Assembly: GCA_023383015.1 (NCBI GenBank)
Contig: JAHDXW010000014.1
Location: 1 to 64,000 of the forward strand
DNA from: Paracoccaceae bacterium
GTDB taxonomy: Bacteria; Pseudomonadota; Alphaproteobacteria; Rhodobacterales; Rhodobacteraceae
DNA: 64,000 bases
Direction of reading: 5' to 3'
The notes beneath the pieces were generated by a model, which searched no databases, was not told where the DNA came from, and saw only the letters and a list, made by a program, of their open reading frames with translations. How positions within the stretch are numbered: position 1 is the stretch's first letter; each line of letters starts with the position of its first letter. The translations under genes were made by a program, and so were the position numbers. Positions 18,835 to 26,938 of this stretch are shown here, in pieces.

Positions 18835-18917
18835 GCCGACCGTCGCAGCCGACCCTCCCGGCCGATGCCCTGCGCCCCGAGGCGCTGGCGGCCCAATGCT
18901 CCAGAGGTGCCGCGTGA
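18831..18917 (+). CDS. Possible 28-residue coupling ORF between allA and the GntR gene
   Basis: ATG 18831 overlaps the allA stop (ATGA) and its TGA overlaps the GTG start of the regulator (GTGA). The predicted product is Ala/Pro-rich and has no known motif. It may simply carry ribosomes from allA to the regulator gene, or be the remains of a longer gene. Coding status is uncertain. Confidence 0.3.
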   Translation: MSRPSQPTLPADALRPEALAAQCSRGAA

Positions 18918-19618
18918 CCGAACCCGATCCGGCAATGGCCGCCGTCCCTGCCCCCGAGTCCGATCTCGCGCCGATCGAGCAGCTTCCGCTGCGGGTGCAG
19001 ATCGCCGACCGGCTGCGCCGGCTGATCATCACCGGTCGTCTCCGCCCCGGCGCGGTGCTGGTGGAAACCGCGCTTTCCGAGCAGCTGAACGTCAGCCGCG
19101 CGCCGATCCGCGAGGCGGTGCAGATCCTGGAGAACGACGGGCTGGTCGAGACGATCGCCTACAAGGGCAAGCGGGTGAAGCCGCTGACCGCGCGCGAGGT
19201 GGCCGAGACCTACGAGTTGCGGGAACTGTTCGAGGTGATGGCGGTGCGGCGCATCCTCGAATACGGCACCGATGTCGCGGCCCTCTGGCCGCCCTGCCGG
19301 GCGATGGAGCGGGCGGCTGCCGCAGGCGACCGGGAGGCGCTGGTGGCCGCCGACGAAACGTTCCATCGTACGCTGATCCGGTTGGCCGACCACCACCTGC
19401 TGCTGGCATCGTGGAACAGCCTCTACCTGCGCATCCACCAGATCATGGCGTTGCGCAACGACCGCAAGGTACCTCTGTCGCACATCGCGGCGAACCATCC
19501 GCCCATCGTGCATGCGCTCGAGGCGCGCGATGTCGACCGCGCGGTTCAGCTGATCGCCGAGCACACGCGGTCGCTGAATGACTTCGACCCGGCCAGCATC
19601 GTGGAGCCCCCTGCATGA
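18914..19618 (+). CDS. GntR-family (FCD-type) transcriptional regulator
   Basis: 234 residues from GTG 18914, chosen because AGAGGTG lies just upstream and GTGA overlaps the mini-ORF stop; ATG 18896 would add six residues. An N-terminal winged helix (about 25-95: LRVQIADRLRRLIITGRL, LSEQLNVSRAPIREAVQILE) is followed by an all-helical FCD ligand domain with metal-type residues (ELRELFEV, DETFHRTL, NHPPIVHAL, EHTRSL). FCD regulators usually sense organic acids and repress until the ligand binds. Its likely operator is ATTGTCGACAAT in the divergent promoter, 5.7 kb upstream. It overlaps the next gene by 4 bases. Confidence 0.9.
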   Translation: MTEPDPAMAAVPAPESDLAPIEQLPLRVQIADRLRRLIITGRLRPGAVLVETALSEQLNVSRAPIREAVQILENDGLVETIAYKGKRVKPLTAREVAETYELRELFEVMAVRRILEYGTDVAALWPPCRAMERAAAAGDREALVAADETFHRTLIRLADHHLLLASWNSLYLRIHQIMALRNDRKVPLSHIAANHPPIVHALEARDVDRAVQLIAEHTRSLNDFDPASIVEPPA

Positions 19619-20523
19619 CGGCGCGCGCGATCCTGATCACCGGGGCAGGAGGCTTCGTCGGCGGTGCGCTGGCGGCGGGGTTCCTGGCGCTCGGGTGGCG
19701 GGTGATCGCGCTCGACCGCAGCTTCGACGCCGCCACCAGGGCACGCCTGGCGGGAGCCGCGCTGATCGAGGCCGACCTCGCTGCAGGCGTCCCGGGCGGG
19801 ATTGCGGCCGGGGCGGCAGTCCACGCCGCAGCGCTGACAACCGATCCGGCGGCGGCCGGCCTTTCCCCGGCCGCCCATGTCGCCGCCAACATCCGGCCGC
19901 TTCTGGCGATGCTCCACTGGGCGGCGGCGGCGCGACCGCGGGCCTTCGTGTTCCTGTCGTCCTCGGGCGTCTTCGCCCCCGGTGACGGCGTCCCCGACCT
20001 GACGGATGCCTGCACCCCCTCCGCTGCCGGCCCCTATGCGGCAGCCAAGCGGGCAGGCGAAGTTCTTGCTCCCGCGGGCCTGCCCGAGGGCACCGCCGCG
20101 CATGTCGTCCGCCTCGGTTACATCTTCGGCCCGCACGAGGTGGCACGGGAAAGCCGGCTTCGTGTCTCGCGCGTCGCCGACTGGCTGGCGGCCGCGCGCG
20201 CCGGCCGGCCGCTGCCGGTTCCCGCCGACGACCCGAGGCGCGACTGGACGTGGGCGCCAGACCTCGCCCCGGCGCTGGCAGGGCTGATCGCCGGTGACCC
20301 TGCCGGGCGGCCTGTCCACCTCGGTGCGGGCCATGTGCTGCGCGACAGCGCGCTTGCCGCGCTGATCGCTGCCGAGGTTCCGGGCACGCGTACCGCACCC
20401 GCCCCGGCCGCCGGAGCCAAGCCGCCGATGGTGCCAAGCCGCATCCCCGCGCTCGCGGGCCTCGCTTGGACGCCGCCCGGGGCCGGCATCGCCGTGCTCG
20501 CGCGCGAAGGGGTTCCGGCATGA
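19615..20523 (+). CDS. NAD-dependent epimerase/dehydratase family protein
   Basis: 302-residue extended SDR. The dinucleotide motif is TGAGGFVGGALAAG, with Asp (ALDRS) after strand 2 suggesting NAD; the catalytic Ser lies in FLSSSGVF and Tyr-Lys in PYAAAKRAGE. These enzymes epimerise, dehydrate or oxidise sugars and sugar acids (for example uronate dehydrogenase-like members). It overlaps both neighbours by 4 bases. Its presence with two Gfo/Idh/MocA proteins suggests that a polyhydroxylated part of the substrate is oxidised. Confidence 0.88.
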   Translation: MTARAILITGAGGFVGGALAAGFLALGWRVIALDRSFDAATRARLAGAALIEADLAAGVPGGIAAGAAVHAAALTTDPAAAGLSPAAHVAANIRPLLAMLHWAAAARPRAFVFLSSSGVFAPGDGVPDLTDACTPSAAGPYAAAKRAGEVLAPAGLPEGTAAHVVRLGYIFGPHEVARESRLRVSRVADWLAAARAGRPLPVPADDPRRDWTWAPDLAPALAGLIAGDPAGRPVHLGAGHVLRDSALAALIAAEVPGTRTAPAPAAGAKPPMVPSRIPALAGLAWTPPGAGIAVLAREGVPA

Positions 20524-21566
20524 CCGGGCTGCGGCTGATTCTGGTCGGCCTCGGCGCCCGCAGCCGGACGTGGCGGCGCGTGATCGCACGCGACCCGCGG
20601 CTCGAGGTCGTGGGTCTGGTCGAGACCAGCCCCGCCGCGCTTGCCGACGCTGCCGCGGCCTATCCCGCCGCCGCAACCGGCGCGACGCTGGCCGAGGTGG
20701 CTGCGCTGGCCCCGGCGGAGGCGGTGCTGCTGATCACCCCGCCCGGCGGACGCGAGGACCAGATCGCCGCCGCCTGTGCCCACCGCCTCGCGATCCTGGC
20801 CGAGAAGCCGCTTGCCGACAGCGTCGGCGCGGCCGAGGCCCATGTCGCCGCCGCGGCCGCAGTGGGCGTGCCGCTGAGCGTCGGCCTGAACTTCCGCTAC
20901 CTGCCGGTGACCGTGGCGCTGAAGCAGATGTGGGCAAGCCTCGGTCCGCCGGAATTCGGCCGCTTCCTCTACGAACGCTGGCGCGACGGGCGCCAGACCC
21001 ACCTCAACCGGTATCCCCTGACGATGCCCCAGCCGATGCTGTGGGAGCAGTCGATCCACCATTTTGACCTGATGCGCCACGTCTATGGTGCCGAGCCGGT
21101 GCGCATAACGGCCCGGACATGGAACCCGTCCTGGTCGATGTATGCGGGGGATGCCAACGTCGCGGCCCTGATCACCTTCGAGGGCGGGATCGAGGTGACC
21201 TACCAGGGCACCTGGGCGGGGGCCCGCAACGAGCTTGCCTTCAACTGGCGGACCGACTGCGCCCGCGGCGTTGCCGTGCAGGCCGACATGTTCGGCGGCC
21301 TGTCGTGGGCCCTGCGCGACGATCCGGCACCAACCCCCGTGACGCTTCCGCCGCACGAGCTCTGGGTCGACGACGCGGCCGCGCTGCTGGAGGCCTTCGT
21401 CGCCCATCTGCTGCATGGTGCGCCGCTGCCCTGCCCGGGCACCGACCATCTGAAATCGCTCCGCATGGTCGAGGCCTGCATCCGCTCGGCCGCGACCGGC
21501 CATGCGGTCGACCCCGGAGTGCCCGCGGCCGCGCCGGCGGCGGGCATCGCCGTACCAACTGCCTGA
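20520..21566 (+). CDS. Gfo/Idh/MocA-family oxidoreductase 1
   Basis: 348 residues: an N-terminal Rossmann domain (LRLILVGLGARSRTW), the conserved EKPL lysine at about residue 96 and a substrate-binding domain with His in HHFDLMRHVYG. The N-terminal glycine motif is GLGARS rather than the common GxGxxG, so nucleotide binding may be modified. The family oxidises hydroxyl groups of sugars, inositols and similar compounds with NAD(P). It overlaps the epimerase gene by 4 bases and precedes the transporter genes; a paralogue follows the permeases (25135-26235). Confidence 0.88.
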   Translation: MTGLRLILVGLGARSRTWRRVIARDPRLEVVGLVETSPAALADAAAAYPAAATGATLAEVAALAPAEAVLLITPPGGREDQIAAACAHRLAILAEKPLADSVGAAEAHVAAAAAVGVPLSVGLNFRYLPVTVALKQMWASLGPPEFGRFLYERWRDGRQTHLNRYPLTMPQPMLWEQSIHHFDLMRHVYGAEPVRITARTWNPSWSMYAGDANVAALITFEGGIEVTYQGTWAGARNELAFNWRTDCARGVAVQADMFGGLSWALRDDPAPTPVTLPPHELWVDDAAALLEAFVAHLLHGAPLPCPGTDHLKSLRMVEACIRSAATGHAVDPGVPAAAPAAGIAVPTA

Positions 21567-21593
21567 AGACGTCCAACCAGAGAGGGAAGCCAA

Positions 21594-23153
21594 ATGACGC
21601 GAACAAGACTTCTCGCTGCTGCCGGGGCCTCGGCCCTGCTGTTCGGCACCACCGCGCTGGCCACGCCGCCAGCCGACACCATCGCGGTCGGCCTCTCGGC
21701 CGACATCACCACCTTCGAGCCGGCCAACATCTCGAGCCGGGACAACGCCAACATCGCGCGCCACATCTTCGGCACGCTCTACAACATCACCGGCGAAGGT
21801 GTGGTCACGCCCGACCTGGCCGAGAACCTCGAGATCTCCGAGGACGGGCTGCACTATGTCTACACCCTGCGCGAGGGCCTTGCCTGCCACGACGGCGAGG
21901 CGCTGACGGCCGAGGATGCGGCCTACACCTTCAACCGCGCCAAGAACCCCGACAACAAGTTCACCGGCAACACCCCGGGCTTCGTGTTCTCCTCGATCGG
22001 CTTCGAGAGCGCGGAGGCGCTGGACGACCGCCGGGTGCAAATCAACCTGGCGCGCAAGAACCCCATCGCCTTCGGCCTGATCGCCGAGGTCTACATCCAC
22101 TGCAAGGACAGCTACGAGAAGATGTCGCTCGACGAGGCGTCGGCGAACCCCATCGGCTCGGGCCCCTACCGGCTGGCGTCCTGGACGCGCGGCTCGGAGG
22201 TGGTGCTCGAAAAGGTCGCCAACCCCAACAGCCCCGCCCAGATGGAGCGGATCGTCTGGCGGATCATCCCCGAGGCCTCGACCCGCTCGGCCGAACTGAT
22301 CGCCGGCAACGTCGACATCATCACCAACGTCGCCCCCGACCAGATCGACGCCGTGAACGCCTCGGGTACGGCGATGGTGCAGGCGGTGCAGGGCACGCGG
22401 CGGATGTACGTCGGCTTCAACCTCTCGCAGCCCTTCCGCGAGATGCCGGGTGGCGAGGCGATCCAGGATCCGATGGTGCGCCGCGCGCTGCAGTATGCGG
22501 TGGATGTGCCGGCGATCTGCAAGCAGCTGCTGAACTTCGAATGCGTGCGGGCGACCGGCATCGTCAACCCGCCGAACGCCAACCAGAGCCTCACGCCCTA
22601 CCCCTACGACCCCGCGATGGCCGAGAAGATGCTTGACGAGGCCGGCTGGCCGCGCGGCGCCGACGGCGTGCGCTTTGCCATCCGGTTCCAGGCGGGGCGC
22701 GGCCGCTACCTCAACGACGTCAACGTCGTTCAGGCGATCGCCCAGTACCTCGAGGATGTCGGGCTCAAGATCGAGCTCGACGTCATGGAATGGGGCAGCG
22801 TCTATGTGCCGCTGATCCGCCAGCGCAACGTCGGCCCGCTGTTCTTCCTCGGCACCGGTGGGGCGCTGTGGTCTCCGCTCTACGACATGACCGACCTCGC
22901 GCGCGTCGAGTCGGGCACCAACTACACCCACTGGAGCGATCCGCGCTGGTTCGACCGCTGGGCCGACATCGCCGCCACCGACGACCCGGCCGCGCAGCGC
23001 AAGATCATCGATGAGATGCTCCAGGTCTTCTACGACGATGGCCCCTGGCTGCACCTCTACTTCCAGCCCGATTTCTACGGGGTCTCGAACCGGGTGAACT
23101 TCGTCGCCCGGCCCGACGAGAAGGTGTACCTGTTCTCGACCGGCCTGAAGTGA
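21594..23153 (+). CDS. ABC transporter periplasmic binding protein, family 5 (DppA/OppA type)
   Basis: 519 residues with a Sec signal peptide (MTRTRLLAAAGASALLFGTT, cleavage probably after ALA). The mature part has the SBP family 5 layout: ADITTFEPANI start, PDLAENLEISEDGLHYVYTL, AEDAAYTFNRAKNP, NPIGSGPYRLASW and RRALQYAVDVPAIC. It captures peptides or other amide-containing solutes in the periplasm. AGAGAGGGAAG precedes the ATG. It lies directly before two Dpp-type permeases, and a 13-bp hairpin follows its stop. Confidence 0.93.
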   Translation: MTRTRLLAAAGASALLFGTTALATPPADTIAVGLSADITTFEPANISSRDNANIARHIFGTLYNITGEGVVTPDLAENLEISEDGLHYVYTLREGLACHDGEALTAEDAAYTFNRAKNPDNKFTGNTPGFVFSSIGFESAEALDDRRVQINLARKNPIAFGLIAEVYIHCKDSYEKMSLDEASANPIGSGPYRLASWTRGSEVVLEKVANPNSPAQMERIVWRIIPEASTRSAELIAGNVDIITNVAPDQIDAVNASGTAMVQAVQGTRRMYVGFNLSQPFREMPGGEAIQDPMVRRALQYAVDVPAICKQLLNFECVRATGIVNPPNANQSLTPYPYDPAMAEKMLDEAGWPRGADGVRFAIRFQAGRGRYLNDVNVVQAIAQYLEDVGLKIELDVMEWGSVYVPLIRQRNVGPLFFLGTGGALWSPLYDMTDLARVESGTNYTHWSDPRWFDRWADIAATDDPAAQRKIIDEMLQVFYDDGPWLHLYFQPDFYGVSNRVNFVARPDEKVYLFSTGLK

Positions 23154-23162
23154 ACTGAAGAA

Positions 23163-23193
23163 GGGCGCCGCGCGGCGGGTCCGCGCGGCGCCC
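23163..23193 (+). promoter_or_regulatory. 13-bp perfect hairpin between binding-protein and permease genes
   Basis: GGGCGCCGCGCGG (23163-23175) and CCGCGCGGCGCCC (23181-23193) pair perfectly around the loop CGGGT. There is no T-tract, so this looks like an mRNA-stabilising or partially terminating stem that raises the ratio of binding protein to permease, as in other ABC operons. Confidence 0.75.
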
Positions 23194-23218
23194 ACCCGAC
23201 TGACGGAGGGCCGGACGG

Positions 23219-24193
23219 ATGTGGACCTACATCGCCAGAAGGCTGCTGCAGAGCGTCGTCGTCATCATCGGCGTCACCTTCATCAGCTTCATCGCCCTCC
23301 AGATCGGGGGCGACCCCACCTACCTCTTCGTCAGCGAGCGGGCGACCGAGGAAGAGATCGAGATGGTCCGCCGCGCGCTCGGCTTCGACCGGCCGCTGCA
23401 CGTCCAGTACCTGAGCTTCCTTGGCAACCTGTTGCAGGGCGACTTCGGCATGTCGCTCAGCTACCGCCAGCCGGCGATCGACATCGTGCTGGGCGCCCTG
23501 CCGGCGACGATCGAGCTCACGCTCCTCTCGATCCTGGTCTCGGTGGGACTTGCCGTTCCCTTCGGGGTGTTCGCCGCGCTCTACCGGGGCACGGCCCTTG
23601 ATGGCGGCATCATGACGGTCGCGATGTTCGGCCAGTCGGTGCCGAACTTCTGGCAGGGGATCATGATGATCCTCTTCCTCGGGCTCTACCTCAAGTGGTT
23701 CCCGATCTCGGGTCACGTGCCCTTCCTGCTGCCCCTGCTGCAGGGCGACCTCGCCGCCGCCTTCGGCAACCTGCCCATGGCGCTCTACTACCTCGCCATG
23801 CCGGCGGTCGCGGTCGGCACCTATTCGCTCGCGAGGAACGCGCGCCTCGTGCGCTCGTCGATGCTCGAGGTGCTGGGGCAGGACTACGTCCGCACTGCCA
23901 GGTCGAAGGGCCTGACCGAATACACCGTGATCGTGCATCACGCGCTGCGCAACGCCTGGCTGCCCGTGGTCACCATGATCGGCCTCGAGTTCGGCTTCCT
24001 GATCGGCGGCGTCGTGGTGATCGAGACTGTCTTCAGCTATCCAGGTATCGGCCGGCTCGTGTTCAACGCGATCAACCAGCGCGACATCCCGGTCGTGCAG
24101 GCGGCCGTGGTGCTGCTGTCGATGGTCTTCATCTGCCTGAACCTGATCGTCGATCTCATCTATGCGCGGATCGACCCGCGCGTGAAGCTCTAG
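23219..24193 (+). CDS. Dipeptide/oligopeptide ABC transporter permease (DppB type)
   Basis: 324 residues, six predicted membrane helices starting MWTYIARRLLQSVVVIIGVTF. The EAA loop contacting the ATPases is visible (YVRTARSKGLTEYTVIVHHA), and GVVVIETVFSYPGIGRL and DLIYARIDPRVKL at the C-terminus are family signatures. TACGGAGGGCC precedes the ATG. It forms the membrane channel with the next gene; the ATPases are on the other arm at 1921-3899. Confidence 0.94.
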   Translation: MWTYIARRLLQSVVVIIGVTFISFIALQIGGDPTYLFVSERATEEEIEMVRRALGFDRPLHVQYLSFLGNLLQGDFGMSLSYRQPAIDIVLGALPATIELTLLSILVSVGLAVPFGVFAALYRGTALDGGIMTVAMFGQSVPNFWQGIMMILFLGLYLKWFPISGHVPFLLPLLQGDLAAAFGNLPMALYYLAMPAVAVGTYSLARNARLVRSSMLEVLGQDYVRTARSKGLTEYTVIVHHALRNAWLPVVTMIGLEFGFLIGGVVVIETVFSYPGIGRLVFNAINQRDIPVVQAAVVLLSMVFICLNLIVDLIYARIDPRVKL

Positions 24194-24204
24194 GGGGGCC
24201 GCCG

Positions 24205-25131
24205 ATGACCGACAGCGCCGGTGACGGCCTGACCCGTCTTGCCCCCCGCCGCGACAGCGACCTGGCGCGCGGGATGAAGCGTGCCTGGCGCAGCCTTGTT
24301 GCGGCCCGCTGGCCCGTGCTCGCGCTGGCGATCCTCATCGCCGTCGTGGTCGTGGCGATCTTCGGGCCGGCGATGTCGCCGCTCGACCCCAACCGCCAGA
24401 ACATTATGCTGCGCCTCGCCGAACCGGGAGCGGCCGGGCCTCGCGGGGCGACCTTCTGGCTCGGCTCGGACGCGCTTGGCCGCGACGTGCTGTCACGGCT
24501 TCTGTATGGTGCTCGCATCTCGCTTCTGGTGGGTTTCGCCGCGATTGCGGTGGGGGGGACGATCGGGATCGTCGCGGGCCTTGTCTCGGGCTACTTCGGC
24601 GGCTGGACCGACGACGTGATCATGCGGCTGGGCGACATCCAGCTGGCCTTTCCCTTCATCCTGCTGGCGATCATGTTCCTGATCGTGCTGGGACCGGGGG
24701 TGATGAACCTCATCCTCGTGCTCGGCATCGGCCAGTGGGTGACCTATGCCCGCATCACCCGCGCCCAGACGCTTTCCCTGCGCGAGAAGGAATTCGTCGA
24801 GGCGGCCCGCGCGCTGGGCGACGGCACGGCCGCGATCATCTTTCGCACCATCCTGCCGAACATCGTCGCGCCCCTGACCGTGATCGCCTCGTTCAACGTC
24901 GCGAGCGTGATCCTGGCCGAGGCGGCGCTGTCGTTCCTGGGCCTCGGCGTGCCGCCCTCGGTGCCGACCTGGGGCTCGATGCTGGCCGAGAGCCGCGATA
25001 CGCTGATCGCCAACAAGTGGTGGCTGGCGACTTTCCCGGGGCTGGCCATCGTGGTCACGGTGCTCAGCTTCAACATCCTGGGCGACTGGCTGCGCGACTT
25101 CCTTGACCCGCGGCTGAAGGAAAGGGGTTAG
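24205..25131 (+). CDS. Dipeptide/oligopeptide ABC transporter permease (DppC type)
   Basis: 308 residues from ATG 24205. It has the N-terminal OppC-type segment (SPLDPNRQN), GSDALGRDVLSRLLYGARISL, the EAA loop FVEAARALGDGTAAIIFRTI and the C-terminal LGDWLRDFLDPRLK, all typical of DppC. Six membrane helices are expected. An open frame running upstream through the DppB gene is an artefact. The next gene starts 3 bases after its stop. Confidence 0.94.
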   Translation: MTDSAGDGLTRLAPRRDSDLARGMKRAWRSLVAARWPVLALAILIAVVVVAIFGPAMSPLDPNRQNIMLRLAEPGAAGPRGATFWLGSDALGRDVLSRLLYGARISLLVGFAAIAVGGTIGIVAGLVSGYFGGWTDDVIMRLGDIQLAFPFILLAIMFLIVLGPGVMNLILVLGIGQWVTYARITRAQTLSLREKEFVEAARALGDGTAAIIFRTILPNIVAPLTVIASFNVASVILAEAALSFLGLGVPPSVPTWGSMLAESRDTLIANKWWLATFPGLAIVVTVLSFNILGDWLRDFLDPRLKERG

Positions 25132-25134
25132 CCC

Positions 25135-26235
25135 ATGAAGGTGGCAGTGATCGGGGCAAGCTTTGCCCGCGCGGCCTATCTGCCCGCGCTTGCCCAGGTG
25201 GCCGATGCCGCGGTGGTGGCCGTGTCCTCGGCCAGGCTGGAGAGCGCCCGCGCGGCGGCCGCGGCCTTCGGTGTGCAGCATTCCTACGACGACTGGCAGG
25301 CGATGCTGGAGACCCACGCACCCGACCTTGTCTGCATCGCCACGCCCACCGCTCAGCACGCGCCCCAGACGCTCGCCGCACTGGCCAGGGGCGCGCATGT
25401 GCTGTGCGAGAAACCGACCGCGATGGGTGCGGGCGAGGCGCTGGCCATGCTGCGCGCGGCCGAGGCGGCAGGGCGCCTGCACATGATCGACCACGAGATG
25501 CGCTTCAACCCCAACCGCATGCGGATCGCCCGGATGATCGCCGAGGGTGATCTCGGCGCGATCCGCCATGTCACCATCGCCAACATCGGCAACTCCTGGG
25601 CCGACCCCGCGGGGCGGCCGAAGGGCGACTGGTGGTCGGACGCGGCCCAGGGCGGCGGGCGGCTGGGGGCGAACGGCAGCCACCAGACCGACCTTCTGCG
25701 CTGGTGGCTGGGCGAGGAGGTGGACTGGGTCACCGGCGCAGCGCCGGTGATGGTGCCGGGGCGCATCGACAAGGCCACTGGCGCGCCCTGGACCGCGACT
25801 GCCGACGACATGACCTGGTATACCTGCGTCATGCAGTCCGGGGCGGTGGCGCAGGTGTTCCTGTCGGGGGTCGCGGCGCACAACGTGGTGCCCAACGTCA
25901 CCCAGATCTGCGGCTCGAAGGGCACGATCACGCTGTCGAACGAGGACGAGAAGCTGTGGTTCGCCCGCGCCGGGCAGGGCTTCGAGGAGATCACCGAGGC
26001 CAACCCCGACGCGGCCCTGCCCGGTGTGGGCAAGGGCATCTGGAATGTCGGCGTCGTGGGCGTGATGCGCGAGCTGTGCGGAGCGATCCGCGAGGGGCGG
26101 CCTCTGGCGCGCGGGGCCACCTTCCTCGACGGGTTCCGCAACCAATGCGTGCTGGACGCCGTGCACGCCTCGGGCGCCGAGCGCCGCTGGGTCCGCCCTT
26201 CCGAGATCGCGGAGGCGGCCGGTGGTCCCGCTTGA
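25135..26235 (+). CDS. Gfo/Idh/MocA-family oxidoreductase 2
   Basis: 366 residues. Rossmann start MKVAVIGASFARAAY, the conserved EKPTAMG lysine and His-containing NGSHQTDLLRWWLG support an NAD(P)-dependent dehydrogenase of sugars, cyclitols or their derivatives. A DHEMRFNPNRMR segment corresponds to the family strand after EKP. It overlaps the SDR gene by 14 bases. It is more distant from Gfo/Idh/MocA 1 than the two aminotransferases are from each other, so the two Gfo proteins probably have different substrates. Confidence 0.9.
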   Translation: MKVAVIGASFARAAYLPALAQVADAAVVAVSSARLESARAAAAAFGVQHSYDDWQAMLETHAPDLVCIATPTAQHAPQTLAALARGAHVLCEKPTAMGAGEALAMLRAAEAAGRLHMIDHEMRFNPNRMRIARMIAEGDLGAIRHVTIANIGNSWADPAGRPKGDWWSDAAQGGGRLGANGSHQTDLLRWWLGEEVDWVTGAAPVMVPGRIDKATGAPWTATADDMTWYTCVMQSGAVAQVFLSGVAAHNVVPNVTQICGSKGTITLSNEDEKLWFARAGQGFEEITEANPDAALPGVGKGIWNVGVVGVMRELCGAIREGRPLARGATFLDGFRNQCVLDAVHASGAERRWVRPSEIAEAAGGPA

Positions 26236-26938
26236 GGCCCAGACGATCCTGATCACCGGCGCCGCGCAGGGCCTCGGCGCCGCCGTCGCGCGGCATCTGG
26301 CGGGCCTCAGCGCGCGGCTGATCCTGATGGACCGCAACGCCGCGGGCCTTGCAGCGACCGCGGCCGCCTGCCAGGGTGCGGTGGCCGAGGCGGTGGACCT
26401 GTCGGACGCCGCCGACACCGCCCGCGCCATCGCCGCCGCCGTCACCGGCCCGGTCCATACCCTGATCCACAATGCCGCCATCCTGAAGGTCGAGGCGGTG
26501 GACGTCGTGACGCTGGCGACCTTCCAGGCGACGATGAACGTGGGCATCCAGGCGGCGCTGCAACTGACCAAGGCCGTCTGGCCAGGGATGAAGGCGCGCG
26601 GCGCGGGGATGCTGATCTTCGTCTCGTCCCGCTCCGGCATCGAGGGGTTCGCGGACGAGACCGCCTATTGCGCCGCCAAGCACGCGCTCGAGGGATTCTC
26701 GAAGTGTCTTGCGCTGGAAGGGGCGGCGCACGGCATCGCCTCGGTCACGATCACCCCGGGGATGTACATGCACACGCCCATGTCCGAGACGACATATCCC
26801 CCCGAGCTGCGCGCGAAATGGGTTGACCCGATCCGCCTGGCCCCCGCCTTCGCCCGCCTTGCCGCCAAACGCCCCATGGACCTGAGCGGCCAGCGCCTCG
26901 ACGCCTGGCGCCTGTCGCAACCGGAGATCGCCCTGTGA
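26222..26938 (+). CDS. Short-chain dehydrogenase/reductase (SDR)
   Basis: 238 residues from GTG 26222. Classical SDR: cofactor motif TGAAQGLGAA, Asp in LMDRN (favours NAD), NAA in IHNAAIL, catalytic Ser in VSSRSG and YCAAK. All catalytic residues are present, in contrast to the SDR at 47658-48446. It overlaps the Gfo gene by 14 bases and the M20 gene by 4. It should oxidise or reduce a hydroxyl/carbonyl group of a pathway intermediate. Confidence 0.9.
   Translation: MVPLEAQTILITGAAQGLGAAVARHLAGLSARLILMDRNAAGLAATAAACQGAVAEAVDLSDAADTARAIAAAVTGPVHTLIHNAAILKVEAVDVVTLATFQATMNVGIQAALQLTKAVWPGMKARGAGMLIFVSSRSGIEGFADETAYCAAKHALEGFSKCLALEGAAHGIASVTITPGMYMHTPMSETTYPPELRAKWVDPIRLAPAFARLAAKRPMDLSGQRLDAWRLSQPEIAL

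Noticed and set aside
20118-23195. 1025-codon open frame on the minus strand
   Set aside because: Antisense to the epimerase, Gfo and binding-protein genes; product is His/Arg/Gly-rich with no domain.
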